This document shows positions 36,741 to 43,602 of a DNA stretch of 64,000 nucleotides, in pieces; positions within the stretch are counted from its first letter, which is position 1; each line of letters opens with the position of its first letter. A model generated the notes under the pieces. That model made no database searches and had not been told where the DNA came from. It worked only from the letters and a program-made list of their open reading frames with translations. The position numbers and the translations under genes are program-made. The stretch covers positions 124,001 to 188,000 of the forward strand of contig CAVWDU010000006.1 of the NCBI GenBank assembly GCA_963753815.1. The letters run 5' to 3'. The stretch comes from CAVWDU01 sp963753815. Its GTDB lineage: Bacteria > Pseudomonadota > Gammaproteobacteria > Pseudomonadales > Halieaceae.

Positions 36741-37244
36741 TTAGAAACGCCGGGCCTGCAGCGCGCTGTGGGTGCGCACCCGCAGCTCGCTCCGTAACAG
36801 CCCCGCCAGTTTCAGGCAGTCGTCACGGTTGAGGAATTCACCCACGCTGACCCGGTGATGGCGATCGTGGACGCTGAGTTCGGGCCCGTCCCACGGGTGT
36901 TTTTCGGGCGTGATGGCGAGCCCTGTGTCGTCCCGGGTGAAGGTGTAGCTTTCACGCGGGGCGTAAAATCCTTTGTCGATGCGAATAGAGGTGTCGCTGA
37001 GGGTAATGACGTGGCGGTACTGCAATTTCCAGTTCACATAGTACAGGGCGGCCCCCAGCGCCATGAGCTCCAGTCCGGCGAGTGGCAGTATGGGCCACGC
37101 CCCGAGGAGCGCAAAGGCCGTGGCGGCGATGAGCGACGGAACTGCGAGAGTGACCAGCACCAGCTTGTTGGCCTGCCAGGTGGCAGAACAATTCGGCTGG
37201 GCGACAATTCTCAGCTTGCGTTGGTCGCGCGTACTGGTAACCAC
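36741..37244 (-). CDS. DUF2244 domain membrane protein
   Basis: A 167-residue integral membrane protein with two adjacent helices (about residues 28-48 and 50-68), then a soluble region containing VITLSDTSIRIDKGF and LLRSELRV near the end. It resembles the DUF2244 family, found widely in proteobacteria and sometimes near cytochrome oxidase genes; no such genes are here. The start is GTG 37244. Function is not established. Confidence 0.78.
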   Translation of the reverse strand: MVTSTRDQRKLRIVAQPNCSATWQANKLVLVTLAVPSLIAATAFALLGAWPILPLAGLELMALGAALYYVNWKLQYRHVITLSDTSIRIDKGFYAPRESYTFTRDDTGLAITPEKHPWDGPELSVHDRHHRVSVGEFLNRDDCLKLAGLLRSELRVRTHSALQARRF

Positions 37245-37459
37245 GACAATTTCACTCCGTGTTTGGCCAGGCCAGGGTGACGGCCCCGGTTCTGACGCCA
37301 GGTGCGCTACACTTCGCGCTGGCAGCCTGACGGACGCTCAGGTCCGACCATCTGCCAGTTTAGCCAAATCTGGGGATTCACCCAAGGATCGGGCTGGCAG
37401 TCTGTCGGATTCAGGTTGATCCCAGGCCCGAAAGACTACCAGATCGCGGGGAGGTCGGG

Positions 37460-38260
37460 ATGCAGTATACGATGTGGGTTGAGCCGGAAGACGCTGTTGC
37501 GCTGGCCGAAAGCGTGGTGCTGGACTGCCGGTTTTCCCTTGCCGACCCCGCTGCCGGACGTGCGGCCTACCTTGCCGGCCACGTTCCCGGTGCGCACTAC
37601 CTGGCCTTGGACGCGGATCTGTCGGGCCCGTTGGGGGTGCACGGCGGGCGCCACCCGCTGCCGGAACCGGGCGTTTTCGCCCGCACCCTTTCCGATATCG
37701 GGATCGACGCCCAAACACCGGTCGTGGCCTACGATGATTCAGGGTTTGCCTATGCCGCGCGGCTGTGGTGGATGATGCGTGGCCTGGGGTACCGGCCGCC
37801 GAAACTGCTCGCCGGCGGCTACCGAGCCTGGCTGGCCGCCGGCGGGGAGCCCGAGATCGGGCTAACAGAGCCGGTAGCGGTACCGCCCGAGCCGGTCGGT
37901 GACTATCTCGGCGTCTGTGATATCGCCGGTCTGCGCCAGGCCATGGCGCGGGGGGCCGTGGTCATCGACTCCCGGGAGTCACGCCGTTTCCTTGGCCTGG
38001 AGGAACCGATCGACCCGGTGGCGGGACACATCCCGGGCGCCGTCAACAAGCCGTGGCAGGCGGTGACCGACGATTGCGGATTTCCGGTCGGCGAGTCTGT
38101 CCTGCGTTCACGGTGGCGGGATGTGGAAGCCGACGAGGTCGTGGTCTACTGTGGCTCGGGTGTCACCGCCTGCGTCAACCTGTTCGCACTGGCACTGCTG
38201 GGACGGCCAGACGCCACGCTCTATGCCGGAAGCTGGAGTGACTGGTGCAGCTGGTTGTGA
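37460..38260 (+). CDS. Sulfurtransferase (tandem rhodanese)
   Basis: A 266-residue protein with two rhodanese domains, like SseA/TST. The C-terminal active loop is CGSGVTA with Cys231; the N-terminal domain lacks the catalytic Cys and carries only the fold (YDDSGFAYAARLWWMM). Such enzymes move sulfane sulfur from thiosulfate or 3-mercaptopyruvate to acceptors; CGSGVTA is the mercaptopyruvate-type loop. ATG 37460 has GGGGAGG about 7 bases upstream. The flanking genes suggest no particular pathway. Confidence 0.92.
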   Translation: MQYTMWVEPEDAVALAESVVLDCRFSLADPAAGRAAYLAGHVPGAHYLALDADLSGPLGVHGGRHPLPEPGVFARTLSDIGIDAQTPVVAYDDSGFAYAARLWWMMRGLGYRPPKLLAGGYRAWLAAGGEPEIGLTEPVAVPPEPVGDYLGVCDIAGLRQAMARGAVVIDSRESRRFLGLEEPIDPVAGHIPGAVNKPWQAVTDDCGFPVGESVLRSRWRDVEADEVVVYCGSGVTACVNLFALALLGRPDATLYAGSWSDWCSWL

Positions 38261-38482
38261 GCCGCTCCTGCGCTTCTCTGACTTTCACCCGGGGTGCGAT
38301 TCAGCTCAAAAACCACCACGCCTCCGCCCGGTTTGCTTCACACCGGTCCACCGCAGTCCGCCGTTGCATGTCAGGGCACCTGACGATATCACGGGGCCTT
38401 ACTGTGATGGCCATAATTCCACGTTCGATGAGGCGATAAGCCGTACAATAGCGGCTTTCAGTCATCGCCGCGGGGGTATTCC

Positions 38483-39106
38483 ATGGAGCATTTTTCCTAC
38501 CTCGTGGCACTCTTTGCCACGGTGACATTCTCGATTACCGGGGTGCTCGCCGCCAGTGGCGCCAGGATCGACCTTTTCGGGGTCGTCGTTGTCGGTTTCG
38601 TCACGGCTGTCGGTGGCGGCACGCTGCGCGATATCGTGCTCGACGTCCCGGTATTCTGGATCGCGGATGCCAGTTACCTGGTGGCTGCGGTTGCGGCAGC
38701 CCTGCTGACCTTCCTGCTGCGGGACCTGGTCACCCGCCGCGCCCTGCTGCTGCTCTACCTCGACGCGCTCGGTGTCGCCCTGTTCGCCGTGTCGGCGGTC
38801 AACAAGACCCTGGCGTTGGAGTTGACCGCTTCCCATGCTGTGGTCATGGGCGTGGTCACCGGCATCGGCGGCGGCATTATTCGCGACCTGTTGACCGGTC
38901 GCCCTACCCTGGTGATGTCGCGAGATCTTTACGCCACGCCAATTCTGGTGGGTGTCAGCGTACAGCTGGCACTCCTGGCCAGCGGATGGGTGGGCGCACC
39001 CGCTGCCGCGCTGATCGGTGGCATGGTTATCCTGGTACTGCGCGCCGCGGCTATCCGATTTCACCTGCAGATGCCCCGGTTCCTGGTTTTCAATGCGGGA
39101 GACTAG
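38483..39106 (+). CDS. TRIC-type cation channel family protein (UPF0126/YadS-like)
   Basis: A 207-residue membrane protein with about seven helices arranged as two related halves. Each half has the family motif: VGGGTLRDIVLD near residue 47 and IGGGIIRDLLTG near residue 130. Bacterial TRIC homologues form trimeric potassium-permeable channels, as known from structures of the family. ATG 38483 is preceded by a moderate ribosome-binding site. It is 222 bases downstream of the sulfurtransferase, probably with its own promoter. Confidence 0.9.
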   Translation: MEHFSYLVALFATVTFSITGVLAASGARIDLFGVVVVGFVTAVGGGTLRDIVLDVPVFWIADASYLVAAVAAALLTFLLRDLVTRRALLLLYLDALGVALFAVSAVNKTLALELTASHAVVMGVVTGIGGGIIRDLLTGRPTLVMSRDLYATPILVGVSVQLALLASGWVGAPAAALIGGMVILVLRAAAIRFHLQMPRFLVFNAGD

Positions 39107-39233
39107 CCCGCACCAGGCCATCGGTGAGCGAAGCGGGCTTGCGGTTTTCCGGATCTTGGGGCGCACCTGTCACGGTACGCATCCGTCGAAGAGAGTCTGC
39201 TAAGCTGGGCCCATTGCAATCCGGAGAATCGCA

Positions 39234-40613
39234 ATGCTGGAACCGAGAGCAGTGCGCACGGCAGCCGAGGCCAGGGCCATCGTGTCGGAGCGGGGCATAG
39301 ACCACGTGAAAGTCGGCCTGTTCGACATCGACGGTGTCATGCGGGGCAAGTACCTCAGTGCAGAGAAGTTTGCGTCGGCGCTCGATTCCGGCCTCGCTTT
39401 TTGTGACGTCGTGCTGGGCTGGGATTCCAATGACCAGCTCTACGAGGGTGAAGGCGTTTCACTCACGGGCTGGCACACCGGCTATCCCGACGCGCCGTTG
39501 CGCCTGCTCCCCGAGACCTGCCGCGAGGTGCCCGGGGAGCCGGAAACACTGCTTTTCCTGTGTGAGTTCAGTGGTGATGCGGCAGCCGTCTGTCCGCGCA
39601 ACCTGCTCCACAGGGTGCTGGGCCGGGCCCGGGAGATGGGCTTCAAGGTGCTTGCGGCATTCGAATACGAGTTCTTCCTGTTCAACGAAACCCCCGATTC
39701 GATTCGTGAGAAGGGTTACCGGAATCTCCAGCCGCTGACGCCCGGTTACTTCGGTTACTCCATGCTGCGCAGCTCGGTTCACGCGGAGCTTTACCATAGC
39801 CTGCTGGACCTCGCCCGGCAGATGGATTTCCCGCTGGAGGGGCTACATACGGAAACCGGGCCCGGGGTGCTGGAGGCGGCGATCGCGGTGGACGCGGCAG
39901 CACCGGCGGCGGACAAAGCCGCGCTGTTCAAGACGTTCGTCAAAGTCTGGGCCCAGCGCCAGCAACTGCTGGCGACCTTCATGGCAAAATGGTCCAACGA
40001 CTACCCGGGACAGTCGGGACATATCCACGTATCCCTGCGCAGCGCCGGCGATGACACGGCGGTGTTCCACGACCCGCAGCAGGACCACAATATGAGCACG
40101 GCGCAACGGCAGTTCGTCGCCGGCCAGCAGCGATTGATGCCGCAGTTGGCGGCCATGTACGCGCAGACAGTCAACGCCTACTCGCGGCTGGTTCCCGGGT
40201 TCTGGGCGCCGACGGATGCAACCTGGGGGGTGGAGAACCGAACGACGGCGCTGCGGGTGATCCCGGGCAGGGCCAGGTCCCAACGGGTGGAGTTTCGCCT
40301 CGGCTCTGCGGACGCCAACCCCTATATCGCCCTGGCTGCAGCTATTGCCTCGGGACTCTACGGGATCGAACAGGGCCTGGAACCCTCACCCGAGACCACC
40401 GGCAACGCATACCAGCAAACGCATGCTCCTGAACTCGCATTGCCGGCGACCCTCGATCACGCGGCCGGGGCATTGCGCGAGTCAGAGATGGCGCGGGCCT
40501 GGTTCGGCGATGCCTTCGTCGAGCACTACGCCGCGAGCCGCGAGTGGGAGTGTCGTGAATATCAACGCCACATCAGCGATTGGGAACTGGCGCGGTACTT
40601 CGAGATTATCTGA
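39234..40613 (+). CDS. Glutamine synthetase family protein
   Basis: A 459-residue type-III-like/PuuA-like glutamine synthetase homologue. N-terminal beta-Grasp segment (VKVGLFDIDGVMRGKYLS), then the catalytic domain with AAFEYEFFLF (metal Glu), GQSGHIHVSL, and the C-terminal ENRTTALRVIP and RVEFRLGSADANPYIALAA. Members ligate glutamate or related acids to amines or polyamines with ATP. ATG 39234 has CGGAG 9 bases upstream. It is followed 33 bases later by an Fe-dependent alcohol dehydrogenase, a pairing seen in amine or alcohol catabolism clusters. The substrate is not determinable. Confidence 0.88.
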   Translation: MLEPRAVRTAAEARAIVSERGIDHVKVGLFDIDGVMRGKYLSAEKFASALDSGLAFCDVVLGWDSNDQLYEGEGVSLTGWHTGYPDAPLRLLPETCREVPGEPETLLFLCEFSGDAAAVCPRNLLHRVLGRAREMGFKVLAAFEYEFFLFNETPDSIREKGYRNLQPLTPGYFGYSMLRSSVHAELYHSLLDLARQMDFPLEGLHTETGPGVLEAAIAVDAAAPAADKAALFKTFVKVWAQRQQLLATFMAKWSNDYPGQSGHIHVSLRSAGDDTAVFHDPQQDHNMSTAQRQFVAGQQRLMPQLAAMYAQTVNAYSRLVPGFWAPTDATWGVENRTTALRVIPGRARSQRVEFRLGSADANPYIALAAAIASGLYGIEQGLEPSPETTGNAYQQTHAPELALPATLDHAAGALRESEMARAWFGDAFVEHYAASREWECREYQRHISDWELARYFEII

Positions 40614-40646
40614 CCCCGCCTGATTCATTCACTGTGAGGAGACACC

Positions 40647-41816
40647 ATGCAAACAGAGCTCCCGCGGGGCGACTGGCACTATCCGACCGAGATCGCCGCC
40701 GGTGCCGGCCGCGTCGCTGAGCTGGCCGACACCTGCATCGCTATCGGTATACGTGCGCCGCTGCTGGTTACCGACCCGATATTGGCTGCATTACCCATGG
40801 TTGAGACGATCCTGGCGCGTTGCCGGGATGCGCAACTGCGCATCAGCCTTTTTACCGGTATCAGCGGAAATCCAAAGGCAGGGGAAATCACAGCGGGTGT
40901 CGCCGCTTACCGGGCGGGTCACCACGATGGTGTGATCGCCCTCGGCGGCGGCTCGGCGCTGGATGCGGGTAAGGCCGTGGCGCTGATGGCAGGGCAGACG
41001 GGCACCCTGTGGGACTACGAGGACGTCGGTGACAACTGGCGGCGTGTCAATGCCGCCGCAATAGCGCCGGTCGTTGCCGTTCCGACCACGGCCGGCACCG
41101 GGTCGGAAGTCGGCAGGGCCGCGGTCATTACCGACCCTGTGCGGGAGTGCAAGGCAATCATCTTCCACCCGGCGATGCTGCCGCGCCGGGTCATTCTCGA
41201 TCCCGAGTTGACCACAGGGCTTCCCGCCGGTTTGACCGCGGCGACAGGTATGGATGCTCTGTCACACAATCTCGAGGCGTATTTTGCACCGGGATACCAT
41301 CCCCAGGCCGACGCGATTGCCATGGAAGGTGCGCGGCTGGTCCACGACTATCTGCCACGCGCTGTTGCACAGGGTGACGACCTGAAGGCGCGCCTGCAGA
41401 TGTTGAGCGCTTCGTCGCTGGGAGCGACGGCGTTTCAAAAGGGCCTTGGCGGCATGCACGCCCTGGCACACCCGCTGGGCGCCCTCTACGACGCGCATCA
41501 CGGCCTGCTCAACGCCATCCTGATGCCGTATGTGCTCGATCGAAACCGCAGTGCCATCGCGAAGCCCGCGGGCCGGCTAGCGACTTATCTTGGCCTGGAG
41601 TCGGCCACCATCGACGGCTTGTTGAGCTGGGTATTGGCACTGCGCGAACAGATCGGCATCCCTCACCGTCTCGCGGATATCGGCATCGGTGCAGAGCAGG
41701 CGAGCCGGGTTGGTGCGATGGCGGTTGCAGATGCCGCCGCGGCCGGCAACCCGGTGCGGCTGGACGCCGAGGCCTACACCTCGCTGCTGCTGGCGGCCAT
41801 CAACGGTGAGCTCTGA
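40647..41816 (+). CDS. Iron-containing alcohol dehydrogenase
   Basis: A 389-residue group-III dehydrogenase. The dinucleotide-binding motif GGGSALDAGKAV is at about residue 95. Metal ligands are visible in the segments HNLEAY and HALAHPLGALYDAHHG. Such enzymes oxidise alcohols or reduce aldehydes with NAD(P). ATG 40647 has AGGAG 7 bases upstream. It forms an operon with the glutamine-synthetase-like gene; together they may handle an amino alcohol or polyamine derivative, though no aldehyde dehydrogenase, amidase or regulator is next to them. Confidence 0.92.
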   Translation: MQTELPRGDWHYPTEIAAGAGRVAELADTCIAIGIRAPLLVTDPILAALPMVETILARCRDAQLRISLFTGISGNPKAGEITAGVAAYRAGHHDGVIALGGGSALDAGKAVALMAGQTGTLWDYEDVGDNWRRVNAAAIAPVVAVPTTAGTGSEVGRAAVITDPVRECKAIIFHPAMLPRRVILDPELTTGLPAGLTAATGMDALSHNLEAYFAPGYHPQADAIAMEGARLVHDYLPRAVAQGDDLKARLQMLSASSLGATAFQKGLGGMHALAHPLGALYDAHHGLLNAILMPYVLDRNRSAIAKPAGRLATYLGLESATIDGLLSWVLALREQIGIPHRLADIGIGAEQASRVGAMAVADAAAAGNPVRLDAEAYTSLLLAAINGEL

Positions 41817-41847
41817 TCCAGCCTCTTTTTTTTCACTGCGGCGAACT

Positions 41848-41917
41848 GCGGCCGGCCAACTGCGGCCGGCCAGGTGCGGCCGGCCAGGTGCGGCTGGCGA
41901 GGTGCGGCGTGCAAGGT
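41848..41917. repeat. 14-bp tandem repeat, five units
   Basis: Units of GCGGCCGGCCAACT / GCGGCCGGCCAGGT / GCGGCCGGCCAGGT / GCGGCTGGCGAGGT / GCGGCGTGCAAGGT run without gaps from 41848. This is a diverged array of the 14-bp unit that also occurs at 15101 and 42141. It lies in the 393-base gap between the alcohol dehydrogenase and the pseudouridine synthase, left of a palindromic element. Confidence 0.88.
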
Positions 41918-41940
41918 CTGCGTATAGCGGCGCCAGTGCG

Positions 41941-42063
41941 TGGATAACGGGCGGGATAACCCTTGCCGGGGGACGCCAAAAAGCATACATCCTTGTATAG
42001 GCTCGGCTGGCGGCGTCCATGCCGCCAGACGCCCCCTGCAAGGCTTATCCCGCCCGTTATCCA
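41941..42063. mobile_element. MITE-like palindromic element, 123 bp
   Basis: The ends are perfect 19-bp inverted repeats (TGGATAACGGGCGGGATAA at 41941-41959 and its complement at 42045-42063). Pairing continues imperfectly inward for about 15 more bases (CTTGC.GGGGG). A second internal hairpin, CTGGCGGC / GCCGCCAG with a 6-base loop, lies at 42007-42028. No transposase gene is present, and ORFs crossing it are by-products of the symmetry. Short arrays of a 14-bp repeat flank it on both sides. I see no clear target-site duplication. Confidence 0.7.
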
Positions 42064-42140
42064 TCGGCTTGACTATTGCGGCTTTCCGAGTATTTATCCG
42101 GCTATTCCGGTGGCTGATGAGTGGTTGTATCCGCCGAGGT

Positions 42141-42171
42141 GCGGCCGGCGAGGTGCGGCCGGCGAGGTGCG
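42141..42171. repeat. 14-bp tandem repeat, two units plus partial
   Basis: Two perfect GCGGCCGGCGAGGT copies at 42141-42154 and 42155-42168 followed by GCGG. The array is bracketed by GTTGTAT at 42124-42130 and ATACAAC at 42175-42181, a short inverted repeat. The unit is identical to that at 15101-15142. Confidence 0.88.
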
Positions 42172-42209
42172 GTTATACAACGTCGTGCAGATCGGTGGCC
42201 TGCGGGCGA

Positions 42210-42878
42210 TTAAAAGTCAGCCGGACACTCGACGCTAAGCCAGCGGCCGGTTACGGGATGATGGAATCCAATGCGGGTGGCGTGCAGCAGCAGACGGTTC
42301 GCCATCGCCAGGGCGGTCGCGTGGGCGTAGAGATCGCAGCCGAGGATGGGATGACCGATGGCGCTCAGGTGCACCCTCAGCTGGTGGGACCGGCCGGTGA
42401 CCGGCAGCAGCTCGAGCCGCGTCCGGTCGGTGTCGCGCGCAAGGACGCGATAGCGGGTCAGCGCCCACTTTCCACGCTCGCGACAGACCAGCTGGCGGGG
42501 GCGGTTTGACCAGTCAGTGGCGATGGGCAGCTCGATCTCGCCGGCATCGTCTGCGACAAGGCCGCAGACGATCGCGTGGTAGGCTTTCTCCACCAGGCGC
42601 TGCTGGAATTGTCGTGACAGGTCTGAGTGTACGGTCTTCGACAGCGGGATCACCATAACGCCCGACGTATCGAGATCGAGTCGGTGTACGATGCTGGCGG
42701 TCGGGAATTTCTCGCGCAGGCGGTTAATCAGGCAGTCGTGATTCAACGGGTGACGCCCGGGTACACTGAGCAGTAGGTGCGGTTTGCGCACCACCAGCAG
42801 GTCCCGATCGCTGTGCAGCAGGGCGATCGGCTCCCGGCTGTGTGGTACCAGGTATGGTGGCAGGTCGTCTATCGTCAC
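42210..42878 (-). CDS. RluA-family pseudouridine synthase
   Basis: A pseudouridine synthase that isomerises U in rRNA or tRNA. The catalytic motif HRLDLDTSGVMV contains the nucleophilic Asp, and GRSHQLRVHLSAIGHPILG is the C-terminal signature. With GTG 42878 the product is 222 residues, the size of E. coli RluA (no S4 domain). The frame extends upstream to 43007 and would overlap the M15 gene by 44 bases; that extra Arg/Ala/Thr-rich stretch is not family-like, so the shorter form is preferred, though the start is uncertain. Confidence 0.88.
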   Translation of the reverse strand: MTIDDLPPYLVPHSREPIALLHSDRDLLVVRKPHLLLSVPGRHPLNHDCLINRLREKFPTASIVHRLDLDTSGVMVIPLSKTVHSDLSRQFQQRLVEKAYHAIVCGLVADDAGEIELPIATDWSNRPRQLVCRERGKWALTRYRVLARDTDRTRLELLPVTGRSHQLRVHLSAIGHPILGCDLYAHATALAMANRLLLHATRIGFHHPVTGRWLSVECPADF

Positions 42879-42963
42879 ACTGCCATTGCCGAAGGCTGTT
42901 GCCCCGGTCGCCGACGCAGGTGCGGCCGGTCGAGGGCCGCCGGTGTGTCGCCGTGTGGCCGAG

Positions 42964-43602
42964 TCACGGGAACGATTCGTGGAGACCCTCGACGTAGCGC
43001 ATGACACCGATATCGGGGTCGCGCAGAAAGGTCATCACCTGTTTGCGGTTTTTTCCGTGCCGCGGTCGTTTCAGCGAGATGTGTACCCAGCCCGAGTTCG
43101 GGCCCTGCACGGGGTCATAGTATTCACAGATGATCTGGTCGTAGGAGGGCAGGTTTTCCGCTGCCCATTTGGCCAGGGTGATGGTGGGAACGCCGATCAC
43201 CTCGATGTCCGCAGCGCTACCCAGCGTATGCTGGCTGGCGCTGATCCAGCCACTGGGTTTGCGCTTCATGACCTGGTCGAGTTGCTGGCTGCGAAACATG
43301 CTCTTGGGCGTGAGGGGCCCGAACTCGTTACGGATGGGTTGTAACGCCTTGCGCACCAGGTAAACCGCCGCCATCAATTGTTGCTGAGCGGTCATACTGT
43401 TATCGATCTCCCAGCGTTCGGCCAGGTCGGAGCGGGTGAGTTCGTAGGCCCGGAAGTCGGGGGCGATTTTATCCAGAGGCCTGAGATCATCGAGCTTCAA
43501 CTGGCTCAGGCTCTGGCGGGAGCGGTCAGTCGATTCGTCTTGGTCGCGTTGGCTGCTCACTGGTGTCTCCCCGGAATAACCTGTCGTGTCAGGAAAGTGC
43601 AT
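42964..43602 (-). CDS. M15-type zinc peptidase domain protein
   Basis: A 212-residue soluble protein with the M15 (D-Ala-D-Ala peptidase-like) zinc site: SQHTLGSAADI gives His125 and Asp132, and GWVHIS gives His174. This arrangement fits the compact M15_3-like group that also includes phage endolysins and L,D/D,D-peptidases. No signal peptide is visible, so as written it would be cytosolic unless exported another way. ATG 43602 lies inside the end of the CHAT gene, overlapping its stop by 14 bases, which suggests coupled translation. The open frame upstream to 43767 is antisense-like noise within the CHAT frame. Substrate unknown. Confidence 0.8.
   Translation of the reverse strand: MHFPDTTGYSGETPVSSQRDQDESTDRSRQSLSQLKLDDLRPLDKIAPDFRAYELTRSDLAERWEIDNSMTAQQQLMAAVYLVRKALQPIRNEFGPLTPKSMFRSQQLDQVMKRKPSGWISASQHTLGSAADIEVIGVPTITLAKWAAENLPSYDQIICEYYDPVQGPNSGWVHISLKRPRHGKNRKQVMTFLRDPDIGVMRYVEGLHESFP

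Noticed and set aside
41848..42171. Could the 14-bp arrays be a CRISPR array?
   Set aside because: The repeats are directly adjacent with no spacers, the unit is too short, and there are no cas genes nearby.
41940..42509. An open frame of 189 residues crossing the palindromic element
   Set aside because: It runs from the inverted repeat into the antisense of the RluA-type gene; it is a by-product of the palindrome and not a plausible protein.
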